A DNA stretch of 64,000 nt from Kribbella sp. CA-293567 (GCF_027627575.1 NZ_CP114065.1:5766001-5830000), one strand, 5' to 3'; numbered from the stretch's first letter, positions 7,486-16,916 are shown. The notes: a model not told the origin generated them from the letters alone. Program-made: numbers and translations.

Positions 7486-8193
7486 TCAGCGTTCTGCGCT
7501 CGAAGCGCCCTTCGCGGCCTCGTCGATGACGTCCGCGACGACACCGGCCTGCGTGATGAACAAGGCGTGGCTGGCGGACACGTTGGTGATCTTCGCGCCG
7601 GCCCGCGTCGCCATGTGCTGCAGCATGGCCTGGTCGAACGACTTGTCCTCGGTGGCGATGACGGCCCAGGTCGGCTTGTCCCGCCAGGCGGCGTTCTTCA
7701 CCGGGGTGTCGAAGACCGACATGCTGATCGGGATCTGTGTGTCCCGCAGGAAGGCGGCGTCCGCGTCGCTGGCGTCGTGCGCGAACCCGGCCTTGAACTT
7801 CTCGTGGTTGAGGAACCCGAACCCGTCCTCGACCACATCGATGACGAACTCCGGCGTCGCCGCGAACCCCTCGTACTGCTGCCCCGTGGTCTGCCCCGCG
7901 TCCGGCGCCAGAGCGGAGACGTAGACCAGGCCGGCCACGTTCTCGTGGACACCGGCCTCGGTGATGACCGTGCCGCCCCACGAGTGCCCCACGAGGATCG
8001 CCGGACCGTCCTGCCGGCTCAGCACCCGATTCGTCGCGGCAACGTCGTCCTCCAACGAGGTCAACGGGTTCTGCACGATCGTCACCCGGTACCCACGGGC
8101 CGTCAGGTTGTCGTACACACCCCGCCACCCCGACCCGTCAGCAAACGCCCCATGCACGAGTACGACGTTCTTGATCCCCTGATCGGTGCTCAT
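7486..8193 (-). CDS. Alpha/beta hydrolase (HNL/esterase-like)
   Basis: 235 residues. LVHGAFADGSGW gives the oxyanion-side HG motif, GHSWGG carries the nucleophilic Ser, and SHALFITQ carries the catalytic His near the C-terminus. It resembles small esterases related to hydroxynitrile lyases and salicylate esterases; these are common in actinobacteria and their substrates are mostly unknown. The start at 8193 has GGAGAGGAACGG upstream; the ATG at 8259 adds a non-conserved tail. No signal peptide, so cytosolic. Confidence 0.85.
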   Translation of the reverse strand: MSTDQGIKNVVLVHGAFADGSGWRGVYDNLTARGYRVTIVQNPLTSLEDDVAATNRVLSRQDGPAILVGHSWGGTVITEAGVHENVAGLVYVSALAPDAGQTTGQQYEGFAATPEFVIDVVEDGFGFLNHEKFKAGFAHDASDADAAFLRDTQIPISMSVFDTPVKNAAWRDKPTWAVIATEDKSFDQAMLQHMATRAGAKITNVSASHALFITQAGVVADVIDEAAKGASSAER

Positions 8194-8324
8194 AACCGTT
8201 CCTCTCCTCCCGCACCGGGAGCCCGGAGCGGCTGCGGTATCCAACACGGCGAATGCCATGTTCGATATGCAATATATTGCACCGCGCGGAGAACGACAAG
8301 AGGAAGATCCAGCCGGAGGCGCGC

Positions 8325-8792
8325 TTAGTCGCTGATATCGAGGACGTCGCCGGGTGTGCCGTCAGTGAGCAGACCCTTCAGCAAGTGGCCGAGTCGCGGC
8401 GGGAAGATCGTGTCGGTCGTCTCGATCAGGTCGTTCGCGCGCCACCACCGGAACCCCAGGACACTGCGGGCCTCGTACTCCGACAGCCTGGCCGGCGCGG
8501 GACGGAAGTGCCCGACCCGGCAGACCAGCCACTTCTCGTGGACCTCGACGACGCGGCCGTCGTACTGGTAGGTGTGCTCGCGCTCCCAGACGAGACGGCC
8601 TCCAGGCAGGTCGGCCAGACCGGTCTCTTCGTAGGTCTCCCGGGCCGCGGCCTGCTGCGGGGTCTCCCCGGCCTCGATGCCGCCGCCTACGGGATACCAG
8701 CACCTGGTTCGCGTTCGCGGATCCTCGGCGTGAATCAGCAGCAGACAGTCGTCTTCATCCAGCAACAGAAGCTTCACCGCGGGCCTGGGCAC
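8325..8792 (-). CDS. NUDIX hydrolase
   Basis: 155 residues containing a complete Nudix box, GGIEAGETPQQAAARETY followed by EETGL (about residues 36-58, GX5EX7REUXEEXGU). This binds divalent metal and hydrolyses nucleoside-diphosphate-linked substrates. The RTRTRCWYPVGGG segment before the box is typical of MutT-like family members. The exact substrate cannot be assigned. Stand-alone gene. Confidence 0.9.
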   Translation of the reverse strand: MPRPAVKLLLLDEDDCLLLIHAEDPRTRTRCWYPVGGGIEAGETPQQAAARETYEETGLADLPGGRLVWEREHTYQYDGRVVEVHEKWLVCRVGHFRPAPARLSEYEARSVLGFRWWRANDLIETTDTIFPPRLGHLLKGLLTDGTPGDVLDISD

Positions 8793-8840
8793 GACCAGAA
8801 CAGTAAGGCTTGCCAGGCAGGCGGCGGGCGTCGCGGGTGG

Positions 8841-9101
8841 TCAGGCGTTAACGCGGTCTCGGACTACCTTTACGGTCAGTGCGGCGGCCAGGCAGAGGCC
8901 GCCGGCGACCAGTACCAGCGTGACCAGGGTGCCTGAGCTGTTCAGGCGGCCGTCGCAGGCCATCGGCGTGATGCCGCCGGCCGGCTGGAAGACCGAGCCG
9001 CAGTTGGCGCCGGTGGCGGAGACCGAATGGAAGCCGAGCGCCAGTCCGCCGAGTAGCAGGGCCACTCCGGCGATGATGAGAATCTTGTTGAGCGCCGTCA
9101 T
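8841..9101 (-). CDS. Small two-helix membrane protein
   Basis: 86 residues from the ATG at 9101, with two hydrophobic stretches (about 5-25, ILIIAGVALLLGGLALGF; and about 58-78, LVTLVLVAGGLCLAAALTV). Between them is a short external loop with two cysteines that could form a disulfide. A short basic tail follows. No family recognised; similar small actinobacterial membrane proteins are common. The longer open frame to 9221 adds an Arg/Ser-rich stretch without a ribosome site, so the shorter form is preferred. Confidence 0.55.
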   Translation of the reverse strand: MTALNKILIIAGVALLLGGLALGFHSVSATGANCGSVFQPAGGITPMACDGRLNSSGTLVTLVLVAGGLCLAAALTVKVVRDRVNA

Positions 9102-9306
9102 GCCGACGCCAACTCCAGCGGACGCGCCGACGGCACGACCCGACTGCCCCGTTGCACTTCGCTCACTCCTGACTTCGACCGACACCTCTCCGAACCTACG
9201 GTCCCGGGACCGGCGAACCACGTCCAGAAAGCCGTCAGCAGCGATTCTTCACACAGTCCTTACTCAGGACATACCTGCACGTGATGATGATCGCAGAGCG
9301 CGCGAC

Positions 9307-9340
9307 AGCCGGTGACACTGGCATTACAGTGCCACCGGCT
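9307..9340. terminator. Terminator hairpin after the GH31 pair
   Basis: Arms AGCCGGTG (9307-9314) and CACCGGCT (9333-9340) pair perfectly, as do inner CACTG (9316-9320) and CAGTG (9327-9331), with one internal mismatch and a 6-nt loop. It lies 31 bp beyond the stop of the minus-strand 9371-12217 gene and is placed to end that operon. Confidence 0.7.
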
Positions 9341-9370
9341 GAGAGGTCGTCGAGTGGAGCCGCGGCCGGC

Positions 9371-12217
9371 TCAGAAGCCGCCCGAGGTGGTCCCTCCACT
9401 GCCCGTCGCGGGGGTCGTGAACGAGAGGTTCGGGTTGGGGCCCCACTGGTCGGCGGCCGCCGGATAGTTCGCTTCCTGGCGTTTGATGCACTTCCATTCA
9501 ACGGTCGTGCCCGGGGGCAGGTTACTGATCGTCCCCGTCCATGTCGGGTAGCTCGTCGGCGCCAGCTTCACCGCGCTCGCCACCGACCACGCACCGAGCT
9601 GCGGCGCGCTGCCGACGACGTACACCGACTGCCCGGCCGTCGTGGTCCCGCCGGAGCAGCTGAACGTCTTCGACACGACCGTCTGGCCGAGCGTGAAGAC
9701 GAACGACTTCGCCGTACCGGTCGCCAGCGAGGCCGACTTGGCGACGACCAGGTTGCCGCCGGCGTTGTACCAGCCGCTGGCCGCCGCGTCGAAGGCCGCC
9801 TTGTTCGCGTACTGCGTCAGCGCCGACCCGTTGAGCGTGACGCCCGAGGCCTGCGTGTCAGCGACCAGCTCGACCACGTTCTGCCGGGCCGAGGGCGCTC
9901 CGGTGTAGGTGCCGGACGACGCGGCGATACCGACCGTCGCGGTGCTCCCCGACCGGGACTGGCTCAGGTCGGTGGTCCGCTTGGCGCCGGTCTGGTAGCC
10001 GACCGTCGACCCGTCGTCCTCGGCCAGCGTGAACGACGAGGCCGTGGTGTCGGAGTAGACCCGGGTGACCAGCTCGTTCCGCGTCGTACCGTCGGCACGC
10101 TTGCCCATCACGTTCATGGTCTGGTCGTCGACGGTCATCTTCGGGATGATCGCCCCGGCCCGCGCGTAGGCCGGCAGCTGGAACTTGCCGTTGCGCCACA
10201 GCGGTACGTCGGTCAGGGTCTGGCCGGTGCTGACCGTCTTGGTGTTGGTGTAGTAGTCGAACCAGGTACCGGCCGGCAGATAGACGTCCCGCTTGCGCTG
10301 GTTGGCCCCGGCCGCGACGCCGACCAGCAGGTCCTTGCCGATCAGCTTCTCGTGCCCGACCTCCCGCACGTTCGGGTCGTTCTGGTACTGGTAGACCAGC
10401 GGCGGGATCAGCGGTTCGCCGGTGGTGTGGGCGCGGTGCGCCAGCGAGTAGTAGTACGGCGTGAGCTCGTACCGCTGCCGCAGGTTGGCCAGGTTGCTCG
10501 GCACGTCGCCGATCGAGTCGGGCGAGGTCTCCGCGCAGTTGCACAGGTTCTCCGTGTGCGGCCGGATCGGTACGTCGAACCACGACGAGTTCGCGAACCA
10601 CTGGGTGTAGAGCTCGTTCAGGTCGGTGTTCAGCATCTCCCGGCGGAACCCACCGATGTCGGAGCCGAAGTAGTCGATCCCCGACATCGACATGTGCAGC
10701 TGGACGTTCTGCTGCGCCGCGAGCGCCGTCAGCTTGGAGCCGATGTCACCCGACCACATCGCCGCACCGGTGCGCTGGATGCCACCGGCCGCCGACCTGG
10801 CGAGCATGAACGGCCGCTGCTGGACCGCGTTGTCGGTGTACCCCTTCGCGATGCCGCGGGCCCACTCCAGGTTGTAGAGGTTGTGGTAGTCCGAGTGAGC
10901 GTGCTTGCCGGGCAGGAGTCCGGCGGTCCAGTCGTTGGCGTCGTACATCTCCGGCTCACCGAGGTCGAGCCAGTGACCCATCACGCCGTCGTTGACCAGC
11001 GGCTGACGCTGGCCGTTGTGCCACTGCGTACTGGCAGCCGGCTGGGTCCAGTCGATCATGCCGCCGCGCCCCCACCAGTCGTTCCCGGTCAGGTACGCCG
11101 GGCTGCAGCTCGAGCAGCCCGCCCTGATCAGGTGGCCCGCCGACGCCATCGACGAGTGCTCCGGCAGGTTCTTGCCGACGTACGACTCCTCGATCGTCAT
11201 CACGCCGACGCCGTTGGTGTTCTTGTACGCCGCCAGCTTGGTCGCCGGGCTGGGGAAGTTCACCGGGTCCCACTCCAGCGTGCCCATCCGGGTGTTGTCC
11301 GAGCCGGCCGTCACGCCGCCGAACCAGTTCACGTCGAGCATCACGCCGTCGGTGGGGAACTTGTTCGCGCGCAGCCCGGCCAGCGTGGTGTCGATCTCGT
11401 TCCAGTTGTCGTAGCCGTACTCCGACATCCACAGCCCGAACGCCTTCTTCGGCGGGACCGGCGGCCGGCCGGTCAGCTCCAGATAGTCCTTGCGCAGGTC
11501 GGGCAGGTCGGGCCCGCTCATCACGTACCACCGGAGCTGGTCGCCGAAGGTGTCCATCGTCCACGGATCACCGGTCAGGTCCCATTGCTGCTTGTAGACC
11601 TGGTCGACGAACATCCCGTAGTTGGTGGTGTTGGCGCCGACCGCGAACAGCACCGGGATCTGCGCGTTGCCGACCGGTCCGTTGTCCGTGTCGTAGAGCA
11701 TCGCGTTGCCGTACGTACCGCCGGTGCGCTGCCGGCCGACCCAGTCGCCGTCGGCGCTGCCGCCCATGAAGAACTGCTCACCGAGCCCGTAGGCGTTCTG
11801 CATCGAGGACTTGGTGAAGCTCAGCCCCTTCCACGCCTGGCCGAGGTTGCGCGGACAAGTGGTGTTGAGCAGCAGCTGCGGCGTACGGGTGGTGTCGTAG
11901 ACCGTCGCGCACAGCGTGGTCGTGTTGACGTCGACCTTGATCCCCGGTGTCGTCAGTACGCCGCCGGCCTGGTTGAGGCTGGTCGGACCGGGATAGTTGG
12001 TCTTGGCGATCTGCGTGGTGGTGAACAGCGGTGATCCGGTTCCAGGTCCCGAGCCGGCGCCCAGCTCGAAGTGCACCAGATCGTTGTCGAGGAACTCCAC
12101 CACCAGGTAGTTGCCCCCAGCAGCGAACTGCACCCGCTGGACCGCAGCCTCAGCAGTTGCTGCAGGCAACGCCACCAGCATCGGCAGCAGCAGCAACATG
12201 CCCGCCAAGCGCCTCAT
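9371..12217 (-). CDS. Secreted GH31 transglycosylase with CBM20, probable 6-alpha-glucosyltransferase
   Basis: 948 residues with a Sec signal peptide (about 1-25, ending AEAA). The GH31 core spans about 30-700: GHWLDLGEPEMYD holds the likely nucleophile (about Asp418) and MWSGDIGS the acid/base (about Asp491). The C-terminal 100 residues are a CBM20 starch-binding domain (VYVVGSAPQLGAW, YPTWTGT, VEWKCIKR). Its start overlaps the stop of the upstream GH31 gene (ATGA). A starch-binding GH31 next to an isomaltosyltransferase-like GH31 is what cycloalternan (CNN) synthesis requires, so it is assigned as the 6-alpha-glucosyltransferase (CtsZ-like) that makes alpha-1,6-glucosyl ends on maltodextrins. 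Family certain, specificity inferred; a plain secreted alpha-glucosidase is the alternative. Confidence 0.82.
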   Translation of the reverse strand: MRRLAGMLLLLPMLVALPAATAEAAVQRVQFAAGGNYLVVEFLDNDLVHFELGAGSGPGTGSPLFTTTQIAKTNYPGPTSLNQAGGVLTTPGIKVDVNTTTLCATVYDTTRTPQLLLNTTCPRNLGQAWKGLSFTKSSMQNAYGLGEQFFMGGSADGDWVGRQRTGGTYGNAMLYDTDNGPVGNAQIPVLFAVGANTTNYGMFVDQVYKQQWDLTGDPWTMDTFGDQLRWYVMSGPDLPDLRKDYLELTGRPPVPPKKAFGLWMSEYGYDNWNEIDTTLAGLRANKFPTDGVMLDVNWFGGVTAGSDNTRMGTLEWDPVNFPSPATKLAAYKNTNGVGVMTIEESYVGKNLPEHSSMASAGHLIRAGCSSCSPAYLTGNDWWGRGGMIDWTQPAASTQWHNGQRQPLVNDGVMGHWLDLGEPEMYDANDWTAGLLPGKHAHSDYHNLYNLEWARGIAKGYTDNAVQQRPFMLARSAAGGIQRTGAAMWSGDIGSKLTALAAQQNVQLHMSMSGIDYFGSDIGGFRREMLNTDLNELYTQWFANSSWFDVPIRPHTENLCNCAETSPDSIGDVPSNLANLRQRYELTPYYYSLAHRAHTTGEPLIPPLVYQYQNDPNVREVGHEKLIGKDLLVGVAAGANQRKRDVYLPAGTWFDYYTNTKTVSTGQTLTDVPLWRNGKFQLPAYARAGAIIPKMTVDDQTMNVMGKRADGTTRNELVTRVYSDTTASSFTLAEDDGSTVGYQTGAKRTTDLSQSRSGSTATVGIAASSGTYTGAPSARQNVVELVADTQASGVTLNGSALTQYANKAAFDAAASGWYNAGGNLVVAKSASLATGTAKSFVFTLGQTVVSKTFSCSGGTTTAGQSVYVVGSAPQLGAWSVASAVKLAPTSYPTWTGTISNLPPGTTVEWKCIKRQEANYPAAADQWGPNPNLSFTTPATGSGGTTSGGF

Positions 12218-15200
12218 GGCCGCACCACCCCGATGTTGTCGAGGTTGACCCCGCCACTCCCGTAGACAACCTTGACCACGCGTTTACCCGCGGTCAGATT
12301 GGTCGTGAGCGTGGCAGTCCCCCAGGTGTCCCAGTTCCCGGTACTCGGCAGGTTGACCGAGCCGACGCTGACCCCATCCACCTGCACGGTCCGGGTCGCC
12401 GTAGTCGCGGCGCCGTTGGAGTACCGGAGCTTGATCACGTGGCTCCCGGTGACAGTGGCGTTGGCATCGACCGAAACCGCGTCGCCCGCGGTTTCGAAAC
12501 CGTCGACGAACCCGGTCCCGGTGAAGCCGGGGTGATCGGTGTTGGTCGTCGTCCCGGTGTTGCTGCCGAACTCGGCCTCGTAGGCAGCCTTGTCGACACC
12601 GTTCAGTACGACGCTGCGCGCCGCCGCGCTGGACGCCGTCTTGACCAGCGTGAGCTGCTGGACCGGATCCCAGTACCAGCCCTCGGTGGCACCTTGCAGT
12701 GCGGCGAGAGTCGCGTGCGCGGTCATCGTCGAGCCGTCCTTGGTCACCGAGGCCGGCTTGCTGGACGCCACCTGGAGCGTGCTCTTGGTGGCGAGCGGCG
12801 GAACGCTCACGGTGACCTGGTGAGCGGCGAAGTTCTCCGTCGACGTGACGGTCCGGGTCTGGTTCGCCGAGTCCTCGAAGTACCCGTAGCTGGTCGTCCC
12901 GGCCGGGTACACGCGGAAGGCGAGGTTCGTGTAGTTGTCGACGCTGTTGCCGATGTTGCCGCCGAGCTCGTAGTTGGCGTTCAGGTTGAGCGGCACGATC
13001 GCGCCTGCCTTGGCGAAGACGGGGATCGAGCCGGTGTCGGCGTTGTAGACCTTAGTACCGGCGCCCTGCGCGCGGCCGCCGTTCCAGAAGTCGTACCACT
13101 CCCCGGCCGGCAGGTAGACGTTCTTGCTGGTCGCGCCCTGGCTGGTGATCGGTGCCACCAGCAACTGCCGGCCGAACATGTACTGCTGCTCCTGCGCCGC
13201 CGCCGTCGCGTCGTTGGGGTACGCGACGCTCATCGCCTGCATCATCGGAAGGCCCGTGGTGGAAGCGTTCTTGGCCTCCGTGTAGAGATACGGGATCAGG
13301 TTCATCCGGGTGTTGGCGAACTTGCGGAACTTCGGGATCACCGTCGTGTCACCTGAACGCGCCTGCACGTTCCATGGCGTCCGTGCCTCCGACACACCGG
13401 GGTTCGACTTCTCCGAGTGGTACTGCATGATCGGCGAGAAGGTCGCCTGCGCGGTCGACCGAAGGTAGAGCTCGCTGCTCGGGAACGTCCCGGTGAAACC
13501 GGCCAGGTCCCAGGACCAGAACGGAATCCCGGACTGGCCGGCGCTCTGCCCGGCACGAACGGCCTGCTGGAAGGCGTCGAAGGTCGAAGCCTGGTCGCCG
13601 GCCCAGAAGATCGAGTTGGCCTGCGCGCCCGACGTACCGCCCCGGCTGAACAAGGTGCCCTGGGCACCCTTCTTCGTGGTGACGAAGTCGTTGTAGGCGC
13701 GGGTGTACTCGTTCGGGTAGGCGTTGTGCAGCTCGTCCCCCTTGCGGCCGGAGCCACTGGTCACGTTGCGGCCGAAGACAGCCTCGCTGCCGTCGGTCTT
13801 CAGCCCGTCGATGCCGACGTCGTCGAACAGGTAGGAACGCTTGCTCATCCACCAGTTGGTCGCGGCGGTCTTGGTGAAGTCCGGCACCGTGCTGTTGCCG
13901 AACCACTGACCGGACGGCACCCGGTAGGGCCCACCGGCACCGTCACCGAGGACGTAGCCCTGCGCCACCGCGTAGTCCCGGTCGTTGACGTGCTGCTGTG
14001 GTGCTGTCGGTGGATTGCTGTCGAAGTCCTGTTTCAGCACGGGAATCTGCCACAGGACCATCTTGATGTTCTGGTTGTGCGCGGCCGTGACCATCGCCTT
14101 CGGATTGGTCCAGGCGCTGCCCGCGGGGAAGGTCAGGTCGCTGTAGGCCAGCGCTTGACTGCCCGGCTTCGGCGTGTACGTCGCGCCGTGCCACAGGTAG
14201 AAGGTGGCCTCGTCAGCCCACTGCTCCAGCACCATCGCGCTGTGCGGGATGTTGTTCGAGGTGACGTTGGCCAGTTCGGCGTTCACCTCGGCCTGGGTGT
14301 TCCACTCGTTCGCCGACATCCACAGTCCGAAGGACCACTTCGGCGGCAGCTTCGGGCGGGCGGTGGTGGCGGTGTACTGGTCCAGCATCTCGGCCCGGGT
14401 GCCGGTGAAGAAGTAGTAGTCCACCGTCGAGTTCAGCGCGCCGCTGGTGTCGACGGTGAAACCGGCCATGTCGCTGAGATGCGTGCCGAGGTTGAACACG
14501 GAGTACCGGGTGCTGGGCACGTAGATGCCGTAGCCGGCCGAGTTGGTGAAGAACGGGACGCTCAGGTAGGTCCGAGCGGTCGGGCCCTGGTCCTGGTACT
14601 GGTTGTAGACGTAGTTGTGGACGTCCTTGCCGCGCTGGTTCAGGGCGTCGTACCGCTCGCCGAGTCCTTCGAAGCGTTCGCCCGCCGGGGAGAGCCAGTG
14701 GTCCTCGACCTTGGTCACCGTCGTGCTGCCGTCGCTCGCCCAGCCGGTGTTGCGGAAGGCCGCCGGGTCGTACTGCCGGGCGATGAGCGTCGTGCCGTCG
14801 CCCTTGTAGACCGCGACCCGGTACGGCGACTTCTGGATCTTCAGCACCACCTTGGTGGTGGCGACCTGCAGCGTCGAGACGCTGTCGGTCACCGTGTACG
14901 ACGACGAGCCGGTGATGTTCAGCCCGCTGCCGGTCGGCGCGACCTGGACGTGGAACCGGTCGTTGCCGGGGAACGCGAACCGGACCTTCGGGGTGAAGCT
15001 GCCCGCGGTGTCGCCGGTGGTGACGTCCACGCTGGTGCCGTTGTTGACGAAGCCCGAGACGTTGCCCGTGCCGGAGAACGAGGTCACCGCGAACGCGAAC
15101 GGGCCGGTGGTCTTCTGGTTCGCGCCGTCCACGTCGGCGTTGACCGTGTAGCTGATCTTGTCACCGCGGGCGAAGGTGCCCAGCGGGACCTTCCAGTAGG

Positions 15201-15525
15201 TGTTGTTGCCGCTGTTGTAGTCGAAGGCGGCACCGACCGGGGTCTGGTTGACGCCGTTCTTCGTCCAGGTGATCCAGACCGTCTGGCCCGGTGAGACCGG
15301 CCAGGTGCTCGCCTTCACCTCGACGGCCTGACCGGCCATCGGATCGCGCGGCGAGCGCTCGGTCGGGGTGGTGTTGTAGAGCTCGTCGGCGCCGTGGGGG
15401 GCGTGGAAGACACCGGTCAGCGTGCCGGCGTACGCGGGGGCAGGGGTGAACTGGAAGACGACCGCTGCGAGCACCAGGAGCGCAGCGACCCACCGCCTTC
15501 GCGGCGGAGTCAGGGCATACCTCAT
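12214..15525 (-). CDS. Secreted GH31, probable 3-alpha-isomaltosyltransferase (cycloalternan-forming)
   Basis: 1103 residues. An N-terminal signal peptide (about 1-33, ending PAYA) and a beta-sandwich module (about 35-150) precede the GH31 catalytic region. DGLKTDGSE holds the likely nucleophile (about Asp578) and IFWAGDQAS the acid/base (about Asp644). The C-terminal 110 residues look like a CBM35/CBM6-type module. Length and layout match CtsY-type isomaltosyltransferases and cycloalternan-forming enzyme. The KTDG/WAGD signatures also match the cytosolic GH31 at 22407, which would cleave the same linkage. It would transfer isomaltosyl units to O-3 and close the ring, giving CNN. First gene of a two-gene operon, preceded by the repeats at 15532-15655. 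Confidence 0.82.
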   Translation of the reverse strand: MRYALTPPRRRWVAALLVLAAVVFQFTPAPAYAGTLTGVFHAPHGADELYNTTPTERSPRDPMAGQAVEVKASTWPVSPGQTVWITWTKNGVNQTPVGAAFDYNSGNNTYWKVPLGTFARGDKISYTVNADVDGANQKTTGPFAFAVTSFSGTGNVSGFVNNGTSVDVTTGDTAGSFTPKVRFAFPGNDRFHVQVAPTGSGLNITGSSSYTVTDSVSTLQVATTKVVLKIQKSPYRVAVYKGDGTTLIARQYDPAAFRNTGWASDGSTTVTKVEDHWLSPAGERFEGLGERYDALNQRGKDVHNYVYNQYQDQGPTARTYLSVPFFTNSAGYGIYVPSTRYSVFNLGTHLSDMAGFTVDTSGALNSTVDYYFFTGTRAEMLDQYTATTARPKLPPKWSFGLWMSANEWNTQAEVNAELANVTSNNIPHSAMVLEQWADEATFYLWHGATYTPKPGSQALAYSDLTFPAGSAWTNPKAMVTAAHNQNIKMVLWQIPVLKQDFDSNPPTAPQQHVNDRDYAVAQGYVLGDGAGGPYRVPSGQWFGNSTVPDFTKTAATNWWMSKRSYLFDDVGIDGLKTDGSEAVFGRNVTSGSGRKGDELHNAYPNEYTRAYNDFVTTKKGAQGTLFSRGGTSGAQANSIFWAGDQASTFDAFQQAVRAGQSAGQSGIPFWSWDLAGFTGTFPSSELYLRSTAQATFSPIMQYHSEKSNPGVSEARTPWNVQARSGDTTVIPKFRKFANTRMNLIPYLYTEAKNASTTGLPMMQAMSVAYPNDATAAAQEQQYMFGRQLLVAPITSQGATSKNVYLPAGEWYDFWNGGRAQGAGTKVYNADTGSIPVFAKAGAIVPLNLNANYELGGNIGNSVDNYTNLAFRVYPAGTTSYGYFEDSANQTRTVTSTENFAAHQVTVSVPPLATKSTLQVASSKPASVTKDGSTMTAHATLAALQGATEGWYWDPVQQLTLVKTASSAAARSVVLNGVDKAAYEAEFGSNTGTTTNTDHPGFTGTGFVDGFETAGDAVSVDANATVTGSHVIKLRYSNGAATTATRTVQVDGVSVGSVNLPSTGNWDTWGTATLTTNLTAGKRVVKVVYGSGGVNLDNIGVVRP

Positions 15526-15531
15526 CTACGG

Positions 15532-15655
15532 CCTCACTTAAGGGAAGGAAAGAAAGGAGGGGGTGAGGGCGGGCCTCACTCAAGGAAGGAGGAGAAGGGG
15601 AGGGTGAGGGCGGACCTCACTCAGGAGAAGGAATAGAGAGGTGTGAGGGCGGACC
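15532..15655. repeat. Three ~41-bp tandem repeats upstream of the GH31 operon, candidate regulator sites
   Basis: CCTCACTTAAGG (15532-15543), CCTCACTCAAGG (15574-15585) and CCTCACTCAGG (15615-15625) recur every 41-42 bp. GTGAGGGCGG sits before the second and third copies (15563, 15604) and again at 15643. GTGAGG and CCTCAC form 6-bp hairpin arms around a 5-nt loop, and the spacers are purine-rich. The core resembles CCTTACTAAGG, found at the start of the neighbouring ROK gene. The array fills the 137-bp gap before the isomaltosyltransferase start. Confidence 0.65.
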
Positions 15656-15662
15656 GCGGGGT

Positions 15663-16853
15663 TCAGGCGGAACGCTTGGTCAGCGACGGGCGGTCTGCCT
15701 CGTCCGGGCGGAGGTTGGGCTGGAAGAGCTCGCCCAGGAACAGGCCCGCGGCGCCCTGCGCCCAGGCCTCGTCGTCCCAGTCGTCGACGACGACCTCGAG
15801 CTCGCGCTGCAGACCGTCGAAGACGGCTTGCCGCAGCGCCTCGTCGAAGCAGGGCCGGAACAGGTCGGCGGCCCGGGTGCCCTCACCGGCGAGGACGATC
15901 AGCTTCGGGTTCAGCAGGTTGACCAGATTGCCGACGGCCGTCCCGAGGGTCCGGCCGACTTGAGCGAACACGTCCTGCACCGCCGCGTCGCCCGCGCGAG
16001 CACGCCCGGCGGCCTCCTCGATGGTGCCGGCGCCGGTGGCGGCGAGGATGGCGGGCTCCCCGATCAGCGCTTCCAGACAGCCTCTCCCGCCGCAGTCACA
16101 CAACGGGCCATCAGCAACGACCTTGGTGTGCCCGAACTCACCGGCGCCACCACCGGCACCGCGGTACAGGCGTCCGTCGAGCACCATGCCGAGGCCGATA
16201 CCGCGCCCGATACTGACGACGGCCACGTCGGAGACACCCCGCCCGGCCCCGAACCACTGTTCGTTGGCGACCAGGGTGTTCACGTCGTTGTCGACCACCA
16301 CGGGCAGGCCGGTGCGCTTCTCGAGCAACGCGGCCAGGTCGATGTCGTGCCAGTCGGAGTAGGTCCCGTGCCGGACCACACCGTTGGCGCGGTCGATCAC
16401 CCCGGCCAGCCCGACCCCCACGCCGTACACGGGGCTCGAACCGGCTTTCAGCTTCTTCACCACGGCAGCAACCGTCCGTACGGCGGTGGCGACGTCGTCC
16501 TGCCCGACCACCGCCGTGGCCCGCTCGACGATCCGCGCGTTGAGATCGGTGAGCACGGCGATCACCCGGGTCTCGGTCAGCTTGATCCCGATCACGTAGC
16601 CGGCATCCGGCTTCAACCCCAGCAACACCGGCCGCCGGCCCCCGCCGGACGACGCCGTCTCCCGCTCCTCGATCACCCCGGAGCCGATCAGCTCCCCGAC
16701 GATCTCGGACACCGTCGGCAGACTCAGCCCGGTCCGCTTGGCCAGCTCCGTTCGCGACACCAGCCCACCGCGCAGCTCCCCCAGCACCAACGACGAGTTG
16801 ATCTCGCGGATCAGCTCCTTGCTACCCACCCGAACCGGCTGCACCCACCCCAC
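15663..16853 (-). CDS. ROK-family transcriptional regulator (upstream of the secreted GH31 pair)
   Basis: 396 residues. An N-terminal winged helix-turn-helix (about 25-70; SRTELAKRTGLSLPTVSEIVGELI) is followed by a ROK sugar-binding domain with VVDNDVNTLV, an EIGH-like GEFGH and the zinc motif CDCGGRGCLEA. These proteins sense sugars or glycosides and bind palindromic operators. It lies upstream of the two secreted GH31 genes on the same strand. The GTG at 16853 is the longest start; GTGs at codons 4 and 9 are alternatives and have more room for a ribosome site. Ligand probably CNN, isomaltose or a related oligosaccharide (inference). Confidence 0.88.
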   Translation of the reverse strand: MGWVQPVRVGSKELIREINSSLVLGELRGGLVSRTELAKRTGLSLPTVSEIVGELIGSGVIEERETASSGGGRRPVLLGLKPDAGYVIGIKLTETRVIAVLTDLNARIVERATAVVGQDDVATAVRTVAAVVKKLKAGSSPVYGVGVGLAGVIDRANGVVRHGTYSDWHDIDLAALLEKRTGLPVVVDNDVNTLVANEQWFGAGRGVSDVAVVSIGRGIGLGMVLDGRLYRGAGGGAGEFGHTKVVADGPLCDCGGRGCLEALIGEPAILAATGAGTIEEAAGRARAGDAAVQDVFAQVGRTLGTAVGNLVNLLNPKLIVLAGEGTRAADLFRPCFDEALRQAVFDGLQRELEVVVDDWDDEAWAQGAAGLFLGELFQPNLRPDEADRPSLTKRSA

Positions 16854-16855
16854 CG

Positions 16856-16916
16856 CCTTACTAAGGTCACCGAAGGAAGTCCCCGGAAGCTAACCCCGCA
16901 CCCCACCCCAGGTCAA
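16856..16916 (-). promoter_or_regulatory. Promoter and palindrome in front of the minus-strand ROK gene
   Basis: On the minus strand, TTGACC (-35, plus coordinates 16911-16916) and TTAGCT (-10, 16888-16893) are 17 bp apart. Between the predicted start of transcription and the GTG lies the palindrome CCTTACTAAGG (16856-16866), a good candidate for autoregulation. Its core resembles the repeats at 15532-15625. Confidence 0.6.

Noticed and set aside
9281..12034. A 917-codon open frame on the plus strand
   Set aside because: It lies entirely opposite the secreted GH31 gene and has the Arg/Val-rich, low-complexity composition of an antisense frame in GC-rich DNA. The GH31 frame has domains, a signal peptide and catalytic motifs.
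15531..15660. Repeats at 15.5 kb as a plain terminator of the ROK gene
   Set aside because: The 6-bp arms are too weak and are repeated at a regular 41-42 bp, which suits binding sites better; no U-tract follows on the transcribed strand. A minor termination effect remains possible.
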